A stretch of DNA of 64,000 nt, taken from assembly GCF_001528745.1 (NCBI RefSeq), contig NZ_BCNS01000207.1, positions 1 through 64,000 of the forward strand, written 5' to 3'. The translations under genes and the position numbers were made by a program. Below, in pieces: positions 44,903 through 54,058 of the stretch (within the stretch, counting starts at the first letter, position 1; each line of letters starts with the position of its first letter). Below the pieces are notes generated by a model. The model saw nothing but the letters and a program-made list of their open reading frames with translations. It was not told the DNA's origin and made no database searches. The stretch is from Marinobacterium profundum. Lineage in GTDB: Bacteria; Pseudomonadota; Gammaproteobacteria; Pseudomonadales; Balneatricaceae.

Positions 44903-45936
44903 TATCGCTCCAGCTTGAGATGAGCTTGCATTAGCTCACCCGGGTTGGTTTGTGCCGCCAGCAAAGACAGTTCGCCACAGAGTACTGTCGCGCCACAGAT
45001 GGCTGCCAGCCGCCGCGCATTGGCACCCGGGTCACGGTCTTCCTTGCACCCGAGCAGACGCAGGTTTTCCTCGACAAAGTCGAGCCCCTTGCCATTGCCC
45101 ACGGTACCGACTATCAGGTTGGGCAAAGTACAGGAAAAATACAGATCGCCGTTGCGCACCTCTGCATGCACCACGCCCTGGGAACCCTCGATAATATTGG
45201 CGGCATCCTGGCCGGTGGCCAGATAGAATGCCAGCAGCATATTGGCGTAGTGCGCATTGGCACTGCGCAAGCCACCTGCGATCAGGGTGCCTATCAGGTT
45301 TTTCTTGATGTTGAGGTCGACTATCTTCTCGGGTGTGGTATGCAGCTTGCGCTCACACAGCTCCCGCGAGATCAGGATTTCAGTCACTACGTACTTGCCG
45401 CGACCGAGGATGCCATTGACCGCCGTAGCCTTCTTGTCTGAGCAGTAATTGGCCGATATCGAAGAGTAACGCAGATCCGGGTACTCGGTCAGAATCCAGG
45501 GGATCAGCTTGTCGGCGGCATTGGTGACCATATTGTGGCCCGAAGCATCACCGGTGGTGAACTCCAGGCGCAGATAGATCAGGTTGGCCACAACCTGAGA
45601 ATGCATGTCGATCAGCTGCGCAAAGCGACTGGAGGCGCCAACCACCTCATTCATGGCATCGCGACGGCTCTTGATCGACAGTAGCGCCTGGTGCGCCGCC
45701 CAGGCATCATCGGCTTCCAGCAAGATCGAGCGGCTCATGCGCTCGTCTATCACCGACGTTTTAATACCGCCGGCCAGCACCGATATACGCGCCCCGCGAC
45801 CTACGGAATGCCATAGCGGTGTTTCATAGGTCGCCAGCGGCACCCACACTTTATCGTCAACCAGATGGCCCGTTAGACGAATCGGCCCTACCGAACGCAT
45901 CGGTATGGGGGCCTGTTGGATCTTGTGTGCTTTCAT
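44902..45936 (-). CDS. mvaA: Hydroxymethylglutaryl-CoA reductase
   Basis: NAD(P)H-dependent reduction of HMG-CoA to mevalonate. 344 residues from the chosen start. The four catalytic residues can be placed: Glu in NEVVGASS, Lys in SDKKATAVNG, Asp in GQDAANIIEGS and His in QAHLKLER at the C-terminus. GDASGHNMVT replaces the usual DAMGMN. Start is uncertain: ATG 45975 lies in the loop of a terminator hairpin, so ATG 45936 (or 45900) is more likely; neither has a good ribosome site. First gene of the mevalonate operon. Confidence 0.88.
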   Translation of the reverse strand: MKAHKIQQAPIPMRSVGPIRLTGHLVDDKVWVPLATYETPLWHSVGRGARISVLAGGIKTSVIDERMSRSILLEADDAWAAHQALLSIKSRRDAMNEVVGASSRFAQLIDMHSQVVANLIYLRLEFTTGDASGHNMVTNAADKLIPWILTEYPDLRYSSISANYCSDKKATAVNGILGRGKYVVTEILISRELCERKLHTTPEKIVDLNIKKNLIGTLIAGGLRSANAHYANMLLAFYLATGQDAANIIEGSQGVVHAEVRNGDLYFSCTLPNLIVGTVGNGKGLDFVEENLRLLGCKEDRDPGANARRLAAICGATVLCGELSLLAAQTNPGELMQAHLKLER

Positions 45937-45956
45937 AAAGGAGGATGCCGCACCAA

Positions 45957-45984
45957 TTAAAAAGGGTTGCGCCATGCAACCCTT
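45957..45984 (-). terminator. Terminator of the type I secretion operon
   Basis: Read on the minus strand, AAGGGTTGC and GCAACCCTT form a 9-bp stem around a 5-nt loop, followed by TTTTT. It ends the operon at 46052-51570 and separates it from mvaA; it also argues against the longest mvaA start. Confidence 0.85.
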
Positions 45985-46051
45985 GAGCTCTAAGAATGTT
46001 CAGGCAGCGCGGATTTTATCTAGCCGCCTGAGCAGATGCAAACCCGTCCTG

Positions 46052-47404
46052 TTATGGATTGCTACCCACCATCGCGGTTGAGTCCTGCATGACGCTATCC
46101 TGCGGCAGGGAAACATCGAGGGCGCTGAGCAACTGACCGGTTCCATTGATGACCCGATACTGGGCGATCAGGTAATCGAATGTGGAGTCTGTCAGTGTGT
46201 TCTTGGCCGAGAAAACCTCGTTTTCAGTATCCAGCAAATCGAGCAGGGAGCGCTGACCGATATCAAACTGCTTCTGATAGGAATCCCGTGTTTTCTCAGC
46301 GGACGCCACGTACTGTTCAAGGAATTTCACCTGCTGACCAAGAATTTCATAGGCGTTCCAGGACAGACCCAGACTTTGCACGACCTGACGATCGGCGCTG
46401 TTGCGAATTTCTTCGGCTTCATGGATCTGATACTGAGTCTTGCGCAGCCGGGCGTCGTCTGAGCCGCCATTGTAGAGGTTGTAGCGCACGCGCAGCATGG
46501 CGGTGAAATCTTCGTTATCGCCGCCGACACCGTCGATGTCGTTAAACAGGGTGCGTTCCATTTCAAAATGGAAGGTGGGCAAGCGACGACTGTAGGCCGC
46601 TTCGTACTGCGCCTTGGCTGCGTCTATATCGGACGCCGCCAGCTGCAGCGTGGGCTGATTGGCCGCCGCCTGTTGCAGCGCCTGATCCAGGCTAGCCGGC
46701 ACACTCACCCCCATGGGTACTTCGAACTGTACTGGCGGCTCCGCACCCACCACACGAATGTAGTTGGCCTTGGCATCGCGCAGATTGTTGTCCGCTGCCA
46801 GCACATTGACTTCAGCCAGCGACAGACGACTCTCTGCCTGCTGAATGGAAGACAGGCTGCCGAGTCCAGACTCGGAGCGCTTGCGAATCTGGTCGTAGAT
46901 GCGAACGTGGTTGTAGAGGGTTTCCTTGGACAGGCGCAGTAACTCCTGGCGGCGGATCAACTCGAGATAGGTACGGGTGGTATCCAGCGCAAACTGCTCC
47001 GCCACTTCACGCACGCGGGCATCGGCCGAACGCAAACGCGCTTCCTGACGTTGTACTTCGCTCTCTGTAGCCAGACCATCAAACAGCATGTGACGGAAAT
47101 TCAGCGTCGCCTCTTTGCGCCACATGTCCTTGTCGCCGTCACCTGTAGCGCCTTCGGCACTGCGGGTCGACGGGCTGTCGGTCCACTCATAGCCCACACC
47201 CAGCAACAAATCGATATCCGGGTAACGCCCACCCACGGCTTCACGCACCTCTTCGGCCACGGCACGCTTGGCATTGATTGCAGCCGCCACTTCCGGATTC
47301 TGTAACATGGACTCAGCCACAACCTGTTCCAGCGGAGTAGCCTGAGCCACCTGAACTGCCGAGGCAATTGCCAGACCCAACAATACTCCTGTCGTTTTCA
47401 TCAT
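46052..47404 (-). CDS. TolC-family outer membrane channel of type I secretion
   Basis: 450 residues: signal peptide (residues 1-22, cleavage after QAT), then two repeats of about 190 residues with long helices (AERARxxQ-type stretches, e.g. RQEARLRSADARVREVAEQFALDTTRTYL split around residue 118) and strand pairs, the TolC fold. Closest in type to AggA/LapE channels that pair with LapBC. Exports large adhesins across the outer membrane. SD AAGGAG 9 nt before ATG. Last gene of a four-gene operon. Confidence 0.9.
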   Translation of the reverse strand: MMKTTGVLLGLAIASAVQVAQATPLEQVVAESMLQNPEVAAAINAKRAVAEEVREAVGGRYPDIDLLLGVGYEWTDSPSTRSAEGATGDGDKDMWRKEATLNFRHMLFDGLATESEVQRQEARLRSADARVREVAEQFALDTTRTYLELIRRQELLRLSKETLYNHVRIYDQIRKRSESGLGSLSSIQQAESRLSLAEVNVLAADNNLRDAKANYIRVVGAEPPVQFEVPMGVSVPASLDQALQQAAANQPTLQLAASDIDAAKAQYEAAYSRRLPTFHFEMERTLFNDIDGVGGDNEDFTAMLRVRYNLYNGGSDDARLRKTQYQIHEAEEIRNSADRQVVQSLGLSWNAYEILGQQVKFLEQYVASAEKTRDSYQKQFDIGQRSLLDLLDTENEVFSAKNTLTDSTFDYLIAQYRVINGTGQLLSALDVSLPQDSVMQDSTAMVGSNP

Positions 47405-47441
47405 ATTCCGAATCTCCTTGGCAGCGACTTACGCCTACCGT

Positions 47442-48074
47442 TCAATGAATTGTGTGTCGTTCCTGCGCCATCAGAATCAGAGAAACCCGATCTCCAGCCC
47501 CAGTTTTCCTTAGTATGGCACTTGTATGCGCCTTTACAGTTCGCTCCGTGATCTGCAATTCTCTCGCAATATGCTTGTTTGACGCACCTGTCATGAGTAT
47601 ATCCAGCACCTGCTGCTCCCGCTCACTCAAATCAGCGGCCAGACCTACTTTTTCAGACTGTACCGATAATAAGGATGAAGGATGACCATTTAACAGCCGC
47701 TTGAGCAATTGCTGCATCACAGCGGGCGTGGCCCAGATATCACCACGCCACACCGTTTCTAGCAACTGCTGCATAAGTGAGCCGGTAATAAAGGTACTGG
47801 CGTAACCCCTGGCACCCTGAGCCAGCAACCGAATACCTTCATCATTCTGCGGACGATCCGCCATAATAACGAACAGCTGCTGCATCGATTCGAGCCGCTG
47901 TAGCAGATCACGGCGCGCTTGCGGCGCTACCGAATCCAGATGCAGCAGCATAAGACCACCCGGCAGCCCTTCAGCGAGTTCCTCCACCTGTAATTGGCGC
48001 ACCTGATATTCAGAGAGCAGACGCCCCCACCGGCTCGCAACATTCGTCTGTACTGAAAAAAAACCAAGATGCAT
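47442..48074 (-). CDS. LuxR-type regulator with receiver lacking the phospho-Asp
   Basis: 210 residues. The C-terminal HTH is typical (LSEREQQVLDILMTGASNKHI near 150, then ITERTVKAHTSAILRKTG). The first 120 residues fold like a receiver by pattern, but at the phospho-acceptor position the text is MLLHLDS, with His in place of Asp. It may bind another ligand or act constitutively. Located inside the secretion operon between the TolC and HlyD genes, 1 bp from hlyD, so it probably controls this operon or its substrate. Confidence 0.8.
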   Translation of the reverse strand: MHLGFFSVQTNVASRWGRLLSEYQVRQLQVEELAEGLPGGLMLLHLDSVAPQARRDLLQRLESMQQLFVIMADRPQNDEGIRLLAQGARGYASTFITGSLMQQLLETVWRGDIWATPAVMQQLLKRLLNGHPSSLLSVQSEKVGLAADLSEREQQVLDILMTGASNKHIARELQITERTVKAHTSAILRKTGAGDRVSLILMAQERHTIH

Positions 48075-48075
48075 G

Positions 48076-49401
48076 TCAGCGTTCCGTGAAAGCCCGATCC
48101 CGGGCTTTAAGTATCGGCTTCAAAATGTAATCCATTACTGTTTTCTTCCCTGTCAGAATATCAACACTCACTGTCATGCCAGCAATCAACGGGAGTTTCT
48201 TGTCCGCAGGCCCCAGATAAGGCTGCTTGGTTTCAAGACGCACCAGATAATAGGCCTGCTTTTCCTCATCGAGTATGGTGCTCGGTGAAACAAACTCCAC
48301 GGTAGCATCCAGTCCACCATAAATGGAGAAGTCATAGGCAGAAACTTTTACCCTTGCCGGTAGTCCGACCCGAATCTGGGCAATATCGGCTGGACGCACC
48401 CGCGCCTCAACCAGCAAGCGGTCCTCCCAGGGCACTATATTCAGCAGTTGATCGCCAGGCTGAACCACACCTTCGACAGTATTTACCAGCAGCTGCTTGA
48501 CCGTACCCTTGACCGGCGACCGCACTTCGGTGCGGGTAATACGGTCCTGCATGCCCTGCAGCGTTTCCTTAAGGCGGGCCAGCTCGCCGCTCATTTCATT
48601 CAGTTCGGCACGGGCCTTGGAGCGAAACTGCAACTCGCCTTCATTCAGACGGCTGCGATGCTCGGAAATCGCCGCCTCTATCCGGGGCACACTGAGGCGA
48701 ATACCGGCCAGCTCGCCCTTCATGTCATTGACCTGGCGGCGCAGACGCAGATACTCGACTTCAGAAATCACGCCCTCACCCACCAGCGGCTGCATGATAT
48801 CGAGCTCCTGCAGCATCAGGCTGTAGCTGCTGCGGATCTGTTCTTCCTTGGACCGGGCCTCACGCAGCTCCTGCTGCCGCTGCTCAAGCTGACGCTCTGT
48901 CACCGCCAGGTTCGCTCGCAGCTCCTGCTCGCGGGCCCGATAGAGGTTGCGCTCACGCTCCAGCTGTAGCGTGAACTGCACTGGATAATTGTCGGGCGCA
49001 ACAAAGGGCGCCCCATCCGCTTCGGCCTGCAGCCGCACCACCTTGGCAACCAGCTCGAACTCGCGCACCTGACTCTCGTTAAAAGAGCTGGCAAAGCGGG
49101 TATCGTCTATACGCAGCAGTACCTGCCCCCGCTCGACCAGGTCGCCTTCACGTACCAGAATTTCGGAGACGATACCGCCTTCCAGGTTCTGTATCACCTG
49201 CAACTGGCGCGACGGGATAATTTCGCCCTCTCCGCGACTGATCTCATCAAGCTCGGCCCAGTTGGCCCAGAGCACCGCAAGCAGCACAAACAGTGCCATA
49301 GCCCAGAGCAGAACCCGGGCACTGCGCGGTGTCTGCTCCAGCATGGCCTCACTGATGCTGGTCATGAACTGGATGTCCTGCTGTTTGGCGATGCTTTTCA
49401 T
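48076..49401 (-). CDS. HlyD-family type I secretion membrane fusion protein
   Basis: 441 residues: cytosolic N-terminal 27, one membrane helix (about 28-48), a long periplasmic coiled coil (about 130-290, rich in Glu/Arg/Leu), flanked by the lipoyl halves (EIIPSRQLQVIQNLEGGIV near 75), and a C-terminal beta domain. LapC-type adaptor joining the ABC transporter to the TolC channel. Operon with ABC gene 9 bp upstream. Confidence 0.93.
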   Translation of the reverse strand: MKSIAKQQDIQFMTSISEAMLEQTPRSARVLLWAMALFVLLAVLWANWAELDEISRGEGEIIPSRQLQVIQNLEGGIVSEILVREGDLVERGQVLLRIDDTRFASSFNESQVREFELVAKVVRLQAEADGAPFVAPDNYPVQFTLQLERERNLYRAREQELRANLAVTERQLEQRQQELREARSKEEQIRSSYSLMLQELDIMQPLVGEGVISEVEYLRLRRQVNDMKGELAGIRLSVPRIEAAISEHRSRLNEGELQFRSKARAELNEMSGELARLKETLQGMQDRITRTEVRSPVKGTVKQLLVNTVEGVVQPGDQLLNIVPWEDRLLVEARVRPADIAQIRVGLPARVKVSAYDFSIYGGLDATVEFVSPSTILDEEKQAYYLVRLETKQPYLGPADKKLPLIAGMTVSVDILTGKKTVMDYILKPILKARDRAFTER

Positions 49402-49410
49402 GTCAGTTCC

Positions 49411-51570
49411 CTAGGTCCGGATCTGCAGGCGGCCCTGCTTCAGCGCATCCAGCACGGCCTGCTTGGGCCCGTCAGCCACCACCTTGCCCCCGTCAATCAC
49501 GATCAGCCGATCCACCAGCGTCAGCAGCGACATCTTGTGCGTAACCAGCAGCAGGCTACGTTCGCTGGCATAGCTGGCTAACTGCTTCTTCAGATACTCT
49601 TCAGAGGCGTTATCCATGGCATTGGACGGCTCATCAAGCACCAGCACACTGGGGTCATGAATCAGCGCCCGCGATACAGCCACGGCTTGGCGCTGACCAC
49701 CAGACAAAGCCGCGCCGCGCTCCCCCACCTGCATGTCAAAGCCCAGCGGATGACGGTTGATAAAATGGTCCGCGCCCGACAGCTCCGCTACCCGCACCAC
49801 CTGCTCGTCGGTGGCATGGGGTGAGCCCAGGGTAATATTATCCCGCAGCTTGCCGGCAAACAGCATGATGTCCTGCGGCACGTAGCCCAAGTGACGGCGC
49901 AGATCGACAGGGTCAATTTGACTGATGTCGATACCATCAATGCGGATGGCGCCCTCGGTCGGACTGTAAAGCCCCATCAGCAGCTTCTCAATCGTGGATT
50001 TCCCAGAGCCAATACGACCAATGAGCGCGACCTTTTCCCCAGCTTGCAGGCGAAAGGACACCTGATCCAGTACCTTCTGCTGCTCTCCAGGGTAAGCGAA
50101 CGACACCTGATTAAATTCGATTGCGCCCTTGAGTACCGGGCGATGCACGAAGTGCCGGTCATTCTCCCGCTCCTCCGGCATATCCATGATCTGATTCAGT
50201 GTTTTCAGTGCCGTGGAGGCCTGGTGAAAATTGGTAATAAGCCCCGCCAGCTGCCCCATGGGCGCGATAACCCGGCCGGCCAGAATGACACTGGCGATAA
50301 GGGCACCGAGGGTCAGCTCGTTTTCACTGATCAGATAAACACCGAAGATCACCAGCGCGGTTGAGGTTAACTGTTGCACCAGGCCGGCAAAATTGACCAC
50401 TGACGACGACAGCATCCGAGAGCGTAAACCCCAGCGAGCGATATAACCGCCGGCCTGCTCCCAGCGCAACTGTAGCGGTGAGGCGGCACGCTGCGTTTTC
50501 ACGGTTTCCATAGCCGTCAGGGTTTCAATCAGGATAGAGTTTTTCTGAGAGGCTGACTCAAAGGTTTTTTCAACGGACTCTCGCAGACGCGGGCGCACAA
50601 TTAGCGAGAAAATATAAATAATCGGAATAGCCACCACCGGCACAATAACCAGCGGCCCACCAATCAGGCCGATGACCCCAAGGAATATAAGTGCAAAGGG
50701 AATATCGATCAGCACCGTATTTACGGTGGAGCTAAGCATTGAGCGAATACTTTCAAATTCGCGCAGATTATTGGCGAAGGAACCGACAGAACGCGGCATG
50801 GAGCCATATTTGATGGCCTGCACCTTTTCAAACAACAGTGCCGACAACAGAATATCGGTTTTCTTGCCCGCCACTTCGATAAAGTAGGCGCGCAGCATTT
50901 TCAGGCCAAAATCGAAGATATACACCACGAACAGGCCAATCGCCAGCACCCACAGGGTTTCAATAGCCGCATTCGGCACCACCCGGTCATAAACGTTCAT
51001 CACGAATAGCGGACTGGCTAGCACAAACAGGTTTATCATCAGGGACGCCAGCAGCACATCCCTATATATAGCCACTGAACGCTTTAGCGTACCCCAGAAC
51101 CAGTGTCCTTCCCGATCCGCAAGCACCTTGGATACACGTTCGCTGTAGCGATACTCCAGCCGCACGAAAATGGCAAAGCCGGTATAGTGCTCTTCAAGTT
51201 CGCTTAAACCAATACGATGCTTGCCGCCACTTTCGGGCTGAATGATAAAGGCCGAGCCATCCTCAGCATCCAGTTCCTGCAGTATGCAGGCCTGACCGCC
51301 TTCGAGTATCAGCACTACAGGCAGTACCAGCGGAGTTATCTCAGCCAGTGGGCGCTGCAATACCCGTGCTGCAAGACCGGCGCGTTTGGACGCCTGCACA
51401 AACAGCTTGGGTGTCAACCGACCAGCCTCTAGTGGCAGCCCAGCACTAAGCACTGCCGCCGACAACGGATTGTGATTCTGCTTACTAAGCTCAACCAGAC
51501 AACTCAGAAGGGGGTCTTGAATTTCTTCCATGTCCTTGACCTGCTCGGAACGCGGCCTACATACTAGCAT
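49411..51570 (-). CDS. Type I secretion ABC transporter, LapB-like
   Basis: 719 residues: an N-terminal C39-like domain without visible catalytic Cys (residues 15-140), a six-helix membrane domain (about 165-440) and a nucleotide-binding domain with GRIGSGKST, LSGGQRQAVAVSRAL and VLVLDEPSNAMD. Non-proteolytic C39-like domains of this type recognise large RTX adhesins. No RTX substrate gene is present in the window. Start uncertain: ATG 51570 (weak AGG) or 51531. First gene of the operon; a small gene diverges upstream. Confidence 0.9.
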   Translation of the reverse strand: MLVCRPRSEQVKDMEEIQDPLLSCLVELSKQNHNPLSAAVLSAGLPLEAGRLTPKLFVQASKRAGLAARVLQRPLAEITPLVLPVVLILEGGQACILQELDAEDGSAFIIQPESGGKHRIGLSELEEHYTGFAIFVRLEYRYSERVSKVLADREGHWFWGTLKRSVAIYRDVLLASLMINLFVLASPLFVMNVYDRVVPNAAIETLWVLAIGLFVVYIFDFGLKMLRAYFIEVAGKKTDILLSALLFEKVQAIKYGSMPRSVGSFANNLREFESIRSMLSSTVNTVLIDIPFALIFLGVIGLIGGPLVIVPVVAIPIIYIFSLIVRPRLRESVEKTFESASQKNSILIETLTAMETVKTQRAASPLQLRWEQAGGYIARWGLRSRMLSSSVVNFAGLVQQLTSTALVIFGVYLISENELTLGALIASVILAGRVIAPMGQLAGLITNFHQASTALKTLNQIMDMPEERENDRHFVHRPVLKGAIEFNQVSFAYPGEQQKVLDQVSFRLQAGEKVALIGRIGSGKSTIEKLLMGLYSPTEGAIRIDGIDISQIDPVDLRRHLGYVPQDIMLFAGKLRDNITLGSPHATDEQVVRVAELSGADHFINRHPLGFDMQVGERGAALSGGQRQAVAVSRALIHDPSVLVLDEPSNAMDNASEEYLKKQLASYASERSLLLVTHKMSLLTLVDRLIVIDGGKVVADGPKQAVLDALKQGRLQIRT

Positions 51571-51601
51571 GCAACCTAACTACCTGATATCCCTGACTCT
51601 G

Positions 51602-51982
51602 ATGCTCTATGCCATAAGAAACCCGGAGGGCCGCATCATTGGCCTGACCGAATCTGTCCGGCCCGGTTTGCAGGCCGTAGACGTAAAAAACAGGGAAGTT
51701 CTGGAATTCCTGTCAATCAACGACGAAGAGTTCTCGGCCGAAGATTTTCTCGACCAGTCCGATGTCAGTACTGTTCGTATTATTGAGGACATGATCGAGA
51801 TTCTTATCTCCAAAAATCTGATTCTGTTTACGGACTTCCCGCTCGCTTCGCAGAAAAAGCTACTCAGCCGCAAACTGGCGCGCAGCATTATCCAATCAGA
51901 ATCGCCTGGGCCAGACACCAAAACATCTGACACCCTGCAGACCCCTTCAATCCTCATCGAGGACGACGAATCCTGGCTCTGA
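51602..51982 (+). CDS. Small conserved acidic protein, often misnamed tryptophan synthase beta-like
   Basis: 126 residues beginning MLYAIRNPEGRI. It resembles short Pseudomonas proteins annotated as tryptophan synthase subunit beta-like: MLYxxR at the start, an ExxxVRIIEDMIEILISK middle near residue 58, DFPLASQKKLLSRK near 80 and an acidic end EDDESWL. It has no relation to tryptophan synthase; function is unknown. Start chosen by homology at 51602 (51569 possible); no clear Shine-Dalgarno. It diverges from the ABC gene, and its 3' end overlaps the REC-TPR gene on the other strand by 36 bp. Confidence 0.75.
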   Translation: MLYAIRNPEGRIIGLTESVRPGLQAVDVKNREVLEFLSINDEEFSAEDFLDQSDVSTVRIIEDMIEILISKNLILFTDFPLASQKKLLSRKLARSIIQSESPGPDTKTSDTLQTPSILIEDDESWL

Positions 51983-53551
51983 GTGATCACCGTATAACGC
52001 CTCAAGTCGCAACCACAGGCTGCGACAGCGTTCCCGCTGACGATTTCCCAGAGCACCAAAGTGGATTACGCTGAGTGCGTCATTACAGCGACACACCAGT
52101 GGCTGGAACTGATCGGGGGCCGAGCGCGCCAGCTCCAGCCCCGACTGCACCAGATTAAGCACAATGCTCGGGTTACCTGGGCAAAGCTCGTCCGCCGTAC
52201 AAAACTGCTCATAGGCTGCGGCAAAGTCTCCTTTGCGATAGCTAAGCATGCCCGCCAAATTACATCGCCCCCAGCCCAGACGTGACATCTGTCGAATTGC
52301 CTCCCGGCGGGCAGTCTGCGCCACATCCGCCATACAGCTTTGCTCAAGCGTATCCACCAGCAGGTCGGGCAACAGCAGCTGCTCAGAAAGCTCCAGCGCC
52401 TCAAAGCGGCGAAACGCATCCCGCGCCGCCTGATCCGCCATCTGCCTGTTTCCGCTGGCAAGATAGACCTCAACGCTCATCAGCTTTGCACGCACAACGG
52501 TTGCAGGGTCATCCTGAAAGTCCCGCAACAGATTTTCAAGAGTCTGAACGGCCTCTGTTTCGGCGGCGACCGAACGCTCTGTGCCCAATCCATCGATTTG
52601 AGACAACAGCGCACGCACCAGGGCACAGTAATATTCGACGCACTGAAAGGGTGAAAAGCGCGCGTAACGCACAGCCTCTCTATAGGCAGCAGTCGCCAAA
52701 TCCCAGTCGCCCGACTGCCCCTGCATGCTACCCAGCTCAGCCTGCAGCTGCGCCATGGCCGGATTCTGAATCAAAGCCTTGCGCAGCAGAGCTAGTGCCG
52801 CGGGGCGCTGCCCCTCCATTCTCAGGCTGCGAGCAAGAGGCAAACAGACCTCAGGGGATAGCGGCGTCTTTTCGTCCTCCCGCTCAAGCCATTGCCGCGC
52901 TTTGACATAATCGCCGAGCCCGTAGAGCGCACGACCCAGCCCAACCGTGACCCACCGCTGCGACTGCCGTACCCCAAGGCTCGCAAACAGATCTCTCGCA
53001 GCATCGAAATTACCCAGCCGAAGCAGAAGCTGACCCCGCAAGCGAGACAACAAACCCTGCAGCCCCGGAAAGCGCTCACCCAGCTTCTCATACTCACTGA
53101 GCGCGGTCGCCCAGTGCCCCTGCTCAAGCAGGCTGTCGATTGGGGCCAGCACCCGTTTCAGCTGTACCAGTTTTTCCAGTCGCTCCTGCGCCCTGACTCT
53201 ATCCAGGGGCTTGGGCAAACAGATATCCGGCGCATAATCAACCAAACCGGCACACTGCAATGCCTGGGGCGCCGCAGCCAAAAGCACAAAGATCGTGCGG
53301 CGATGGCGATAGCCGTCGAGCAGGGCCTCCTGCACTATCTGCAATCCGCTCTTTTCCCCTCGCCCCAGATCATGGGCAACGATGCAAAAGTCGAATGTCT
53401 GCGCCTGCAGATAGCTCGACGCCATATTGGCCGATGGCGCTACGGCAACAGTCGCCAGACCAAACTGCCCAAAGATATCACGCAATGCGCCAAGATCAGC
53501 CCGATTGCTGTCGACAATCAGCGCCGTCTTTGCAGCAAAGTATTTATTCAT
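51947..53551 (-). CDS. Receiver-like domain plus TPR protein
   Basis: 534 residues. Residues 8-125 follow the receiver pattern (ALIVDSN at the acidic pocket; the conserved Lys in ICLPKPLD near 113), but at the phospho site the text is CIVAHDLG, with Ala where Asp is expected, so phosphorylation is doubtful. Residues 135-500 are a chain of about nine TPR-like helix pairs (RALYGLGDYVKARQWLE, ALLRKALIQNPAMAQLQAELG). Similar response regulator-TPR proteins occur in Pseudomonas. Role unknown; its position suggests a link to the secretion locus or to the small protein with which it overlaps. Confidence 0.82.
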   Translation of the reverse strand: MNKYFAAKTALIVDSNRADLGALRDIFGQFGLATVAVAPSANMASSYLQAQTFDFCIVAHDLGRGEKSGLQIVQEALLDGYRHRRTIFVLLAAAPQALQCAGLVDYAPDICLPKPLDRVRAQERLEKLVQLKRVLAPIDSLLEQGHWATALSEYEKLGERFPGLQGLLSRLRGQLLLRLGNFDAARDLFASLGVRQSQRWVTVGLGRALYGLGDYVKARQWLEREDEKTPLSPEVCLPLARSLRMEGQRPAALALLRKALIQNPAMAQLQAELGSMQGQSGDWDLATAAYREAVRYARFSPFQCVEYYCALVRALLSQIDGLGTERSVAAETEAVQTLENLLRDFQDDPATVVRAKLMSVEVYLASGNRQMADQAARDAFRRFEALELSEQLLLPDLLVDTLEQSCMADVAQTARREAIRQMSRLGWGRCNLAGMLSYRKGDFAAAYEQFCTADELCPGNPSIVLNLVQSGLELARSAPDQFQPLVCRCNDALSVIHFGALGNRQRERCRSLWLRLEALYGDHSEPGFVVLDED

Positions 53552-53780
53552 GTATTCAACAAAATGGAAGCTGCTGACACGCTACCACAGAACCACAAGA
53601 CTGACCAAAAGCCGTGCGACAAGCAATCTCACCCCAAGCGGAACCCGCACGCCCGCCTTCCACCCAACGCAGCTTCGACCTTAACGGGCGCTATCACAGC
53701 ACCGTCCATAGTAGAGGTCTACGCATAAACAAGATGTACCGATCAACGATGCCACAGCGCAGCAAGCTGCCAAACAGCCA
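53552..53780. other. Intergenic region between REC-TPR gene and iscX terminator
   Basis: About 230 bp; upstream region of the REC-TPR gene. Nothing recognisable apart from the flanking terminator. Confidence 0.4.
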
Positions 53781-53816
53781 CAAAAAATCCGGTATCCCAC
53801 AAGGAATACCGGATTC
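53781..53816 (-). terminator. Terminator of the isc operon
   Basis: AATCCGGTAT (53786-53795) pairs with ATACCGGATT (53806-53815); on the minus strand six T residues follow. It lies 28 bp after the iscX stop. Confidence 0.88.
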
Positions 53817-53843
53817 TGTAAAAGCGCTCGAAGACGGGCTTGT

Positions 53844-54044
53844 TCAGTCCTGCTCTTCTATCCAGGCCATCTGAATGGCTTCGAGGATTTTCTCGCCGCA
53901 ATGATTCGGGTCATCATCGAACCCCTCAAGCTCCATAACCCAGCGATACAAATCCGGAAAGCTGACCGTAATGGGATCTATATCAGGGAACCGTTCACAC
54001 AGTTCGATGGCTATATCGTTAACATCTACCCACTTTATTCCCAC
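53844..54044 (-). CDS. iscX: Fe-S cluster assembly accessory protein IscX
   Basis: 66 residues, acidic, full length. Binds IscS and iron and modulates cysteine desulfurase. Signature WVDVNDIAIELCERFPDIDP at residues 5-24 and VMELEGFDDDPNHC. Last gene of the isc operon, 14 bp after fdx, followed by a terminator. Confidence 0.95.
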   Translation of the reverse strand: MGIKWVDVNDIAIELCERFPDIDPITVSFPDLYRWVMELEGFDDDPNHCGEKILEAIQMAWIEEQD

Positions 54045-54058
54045 ACTAGCCTCCTGGA

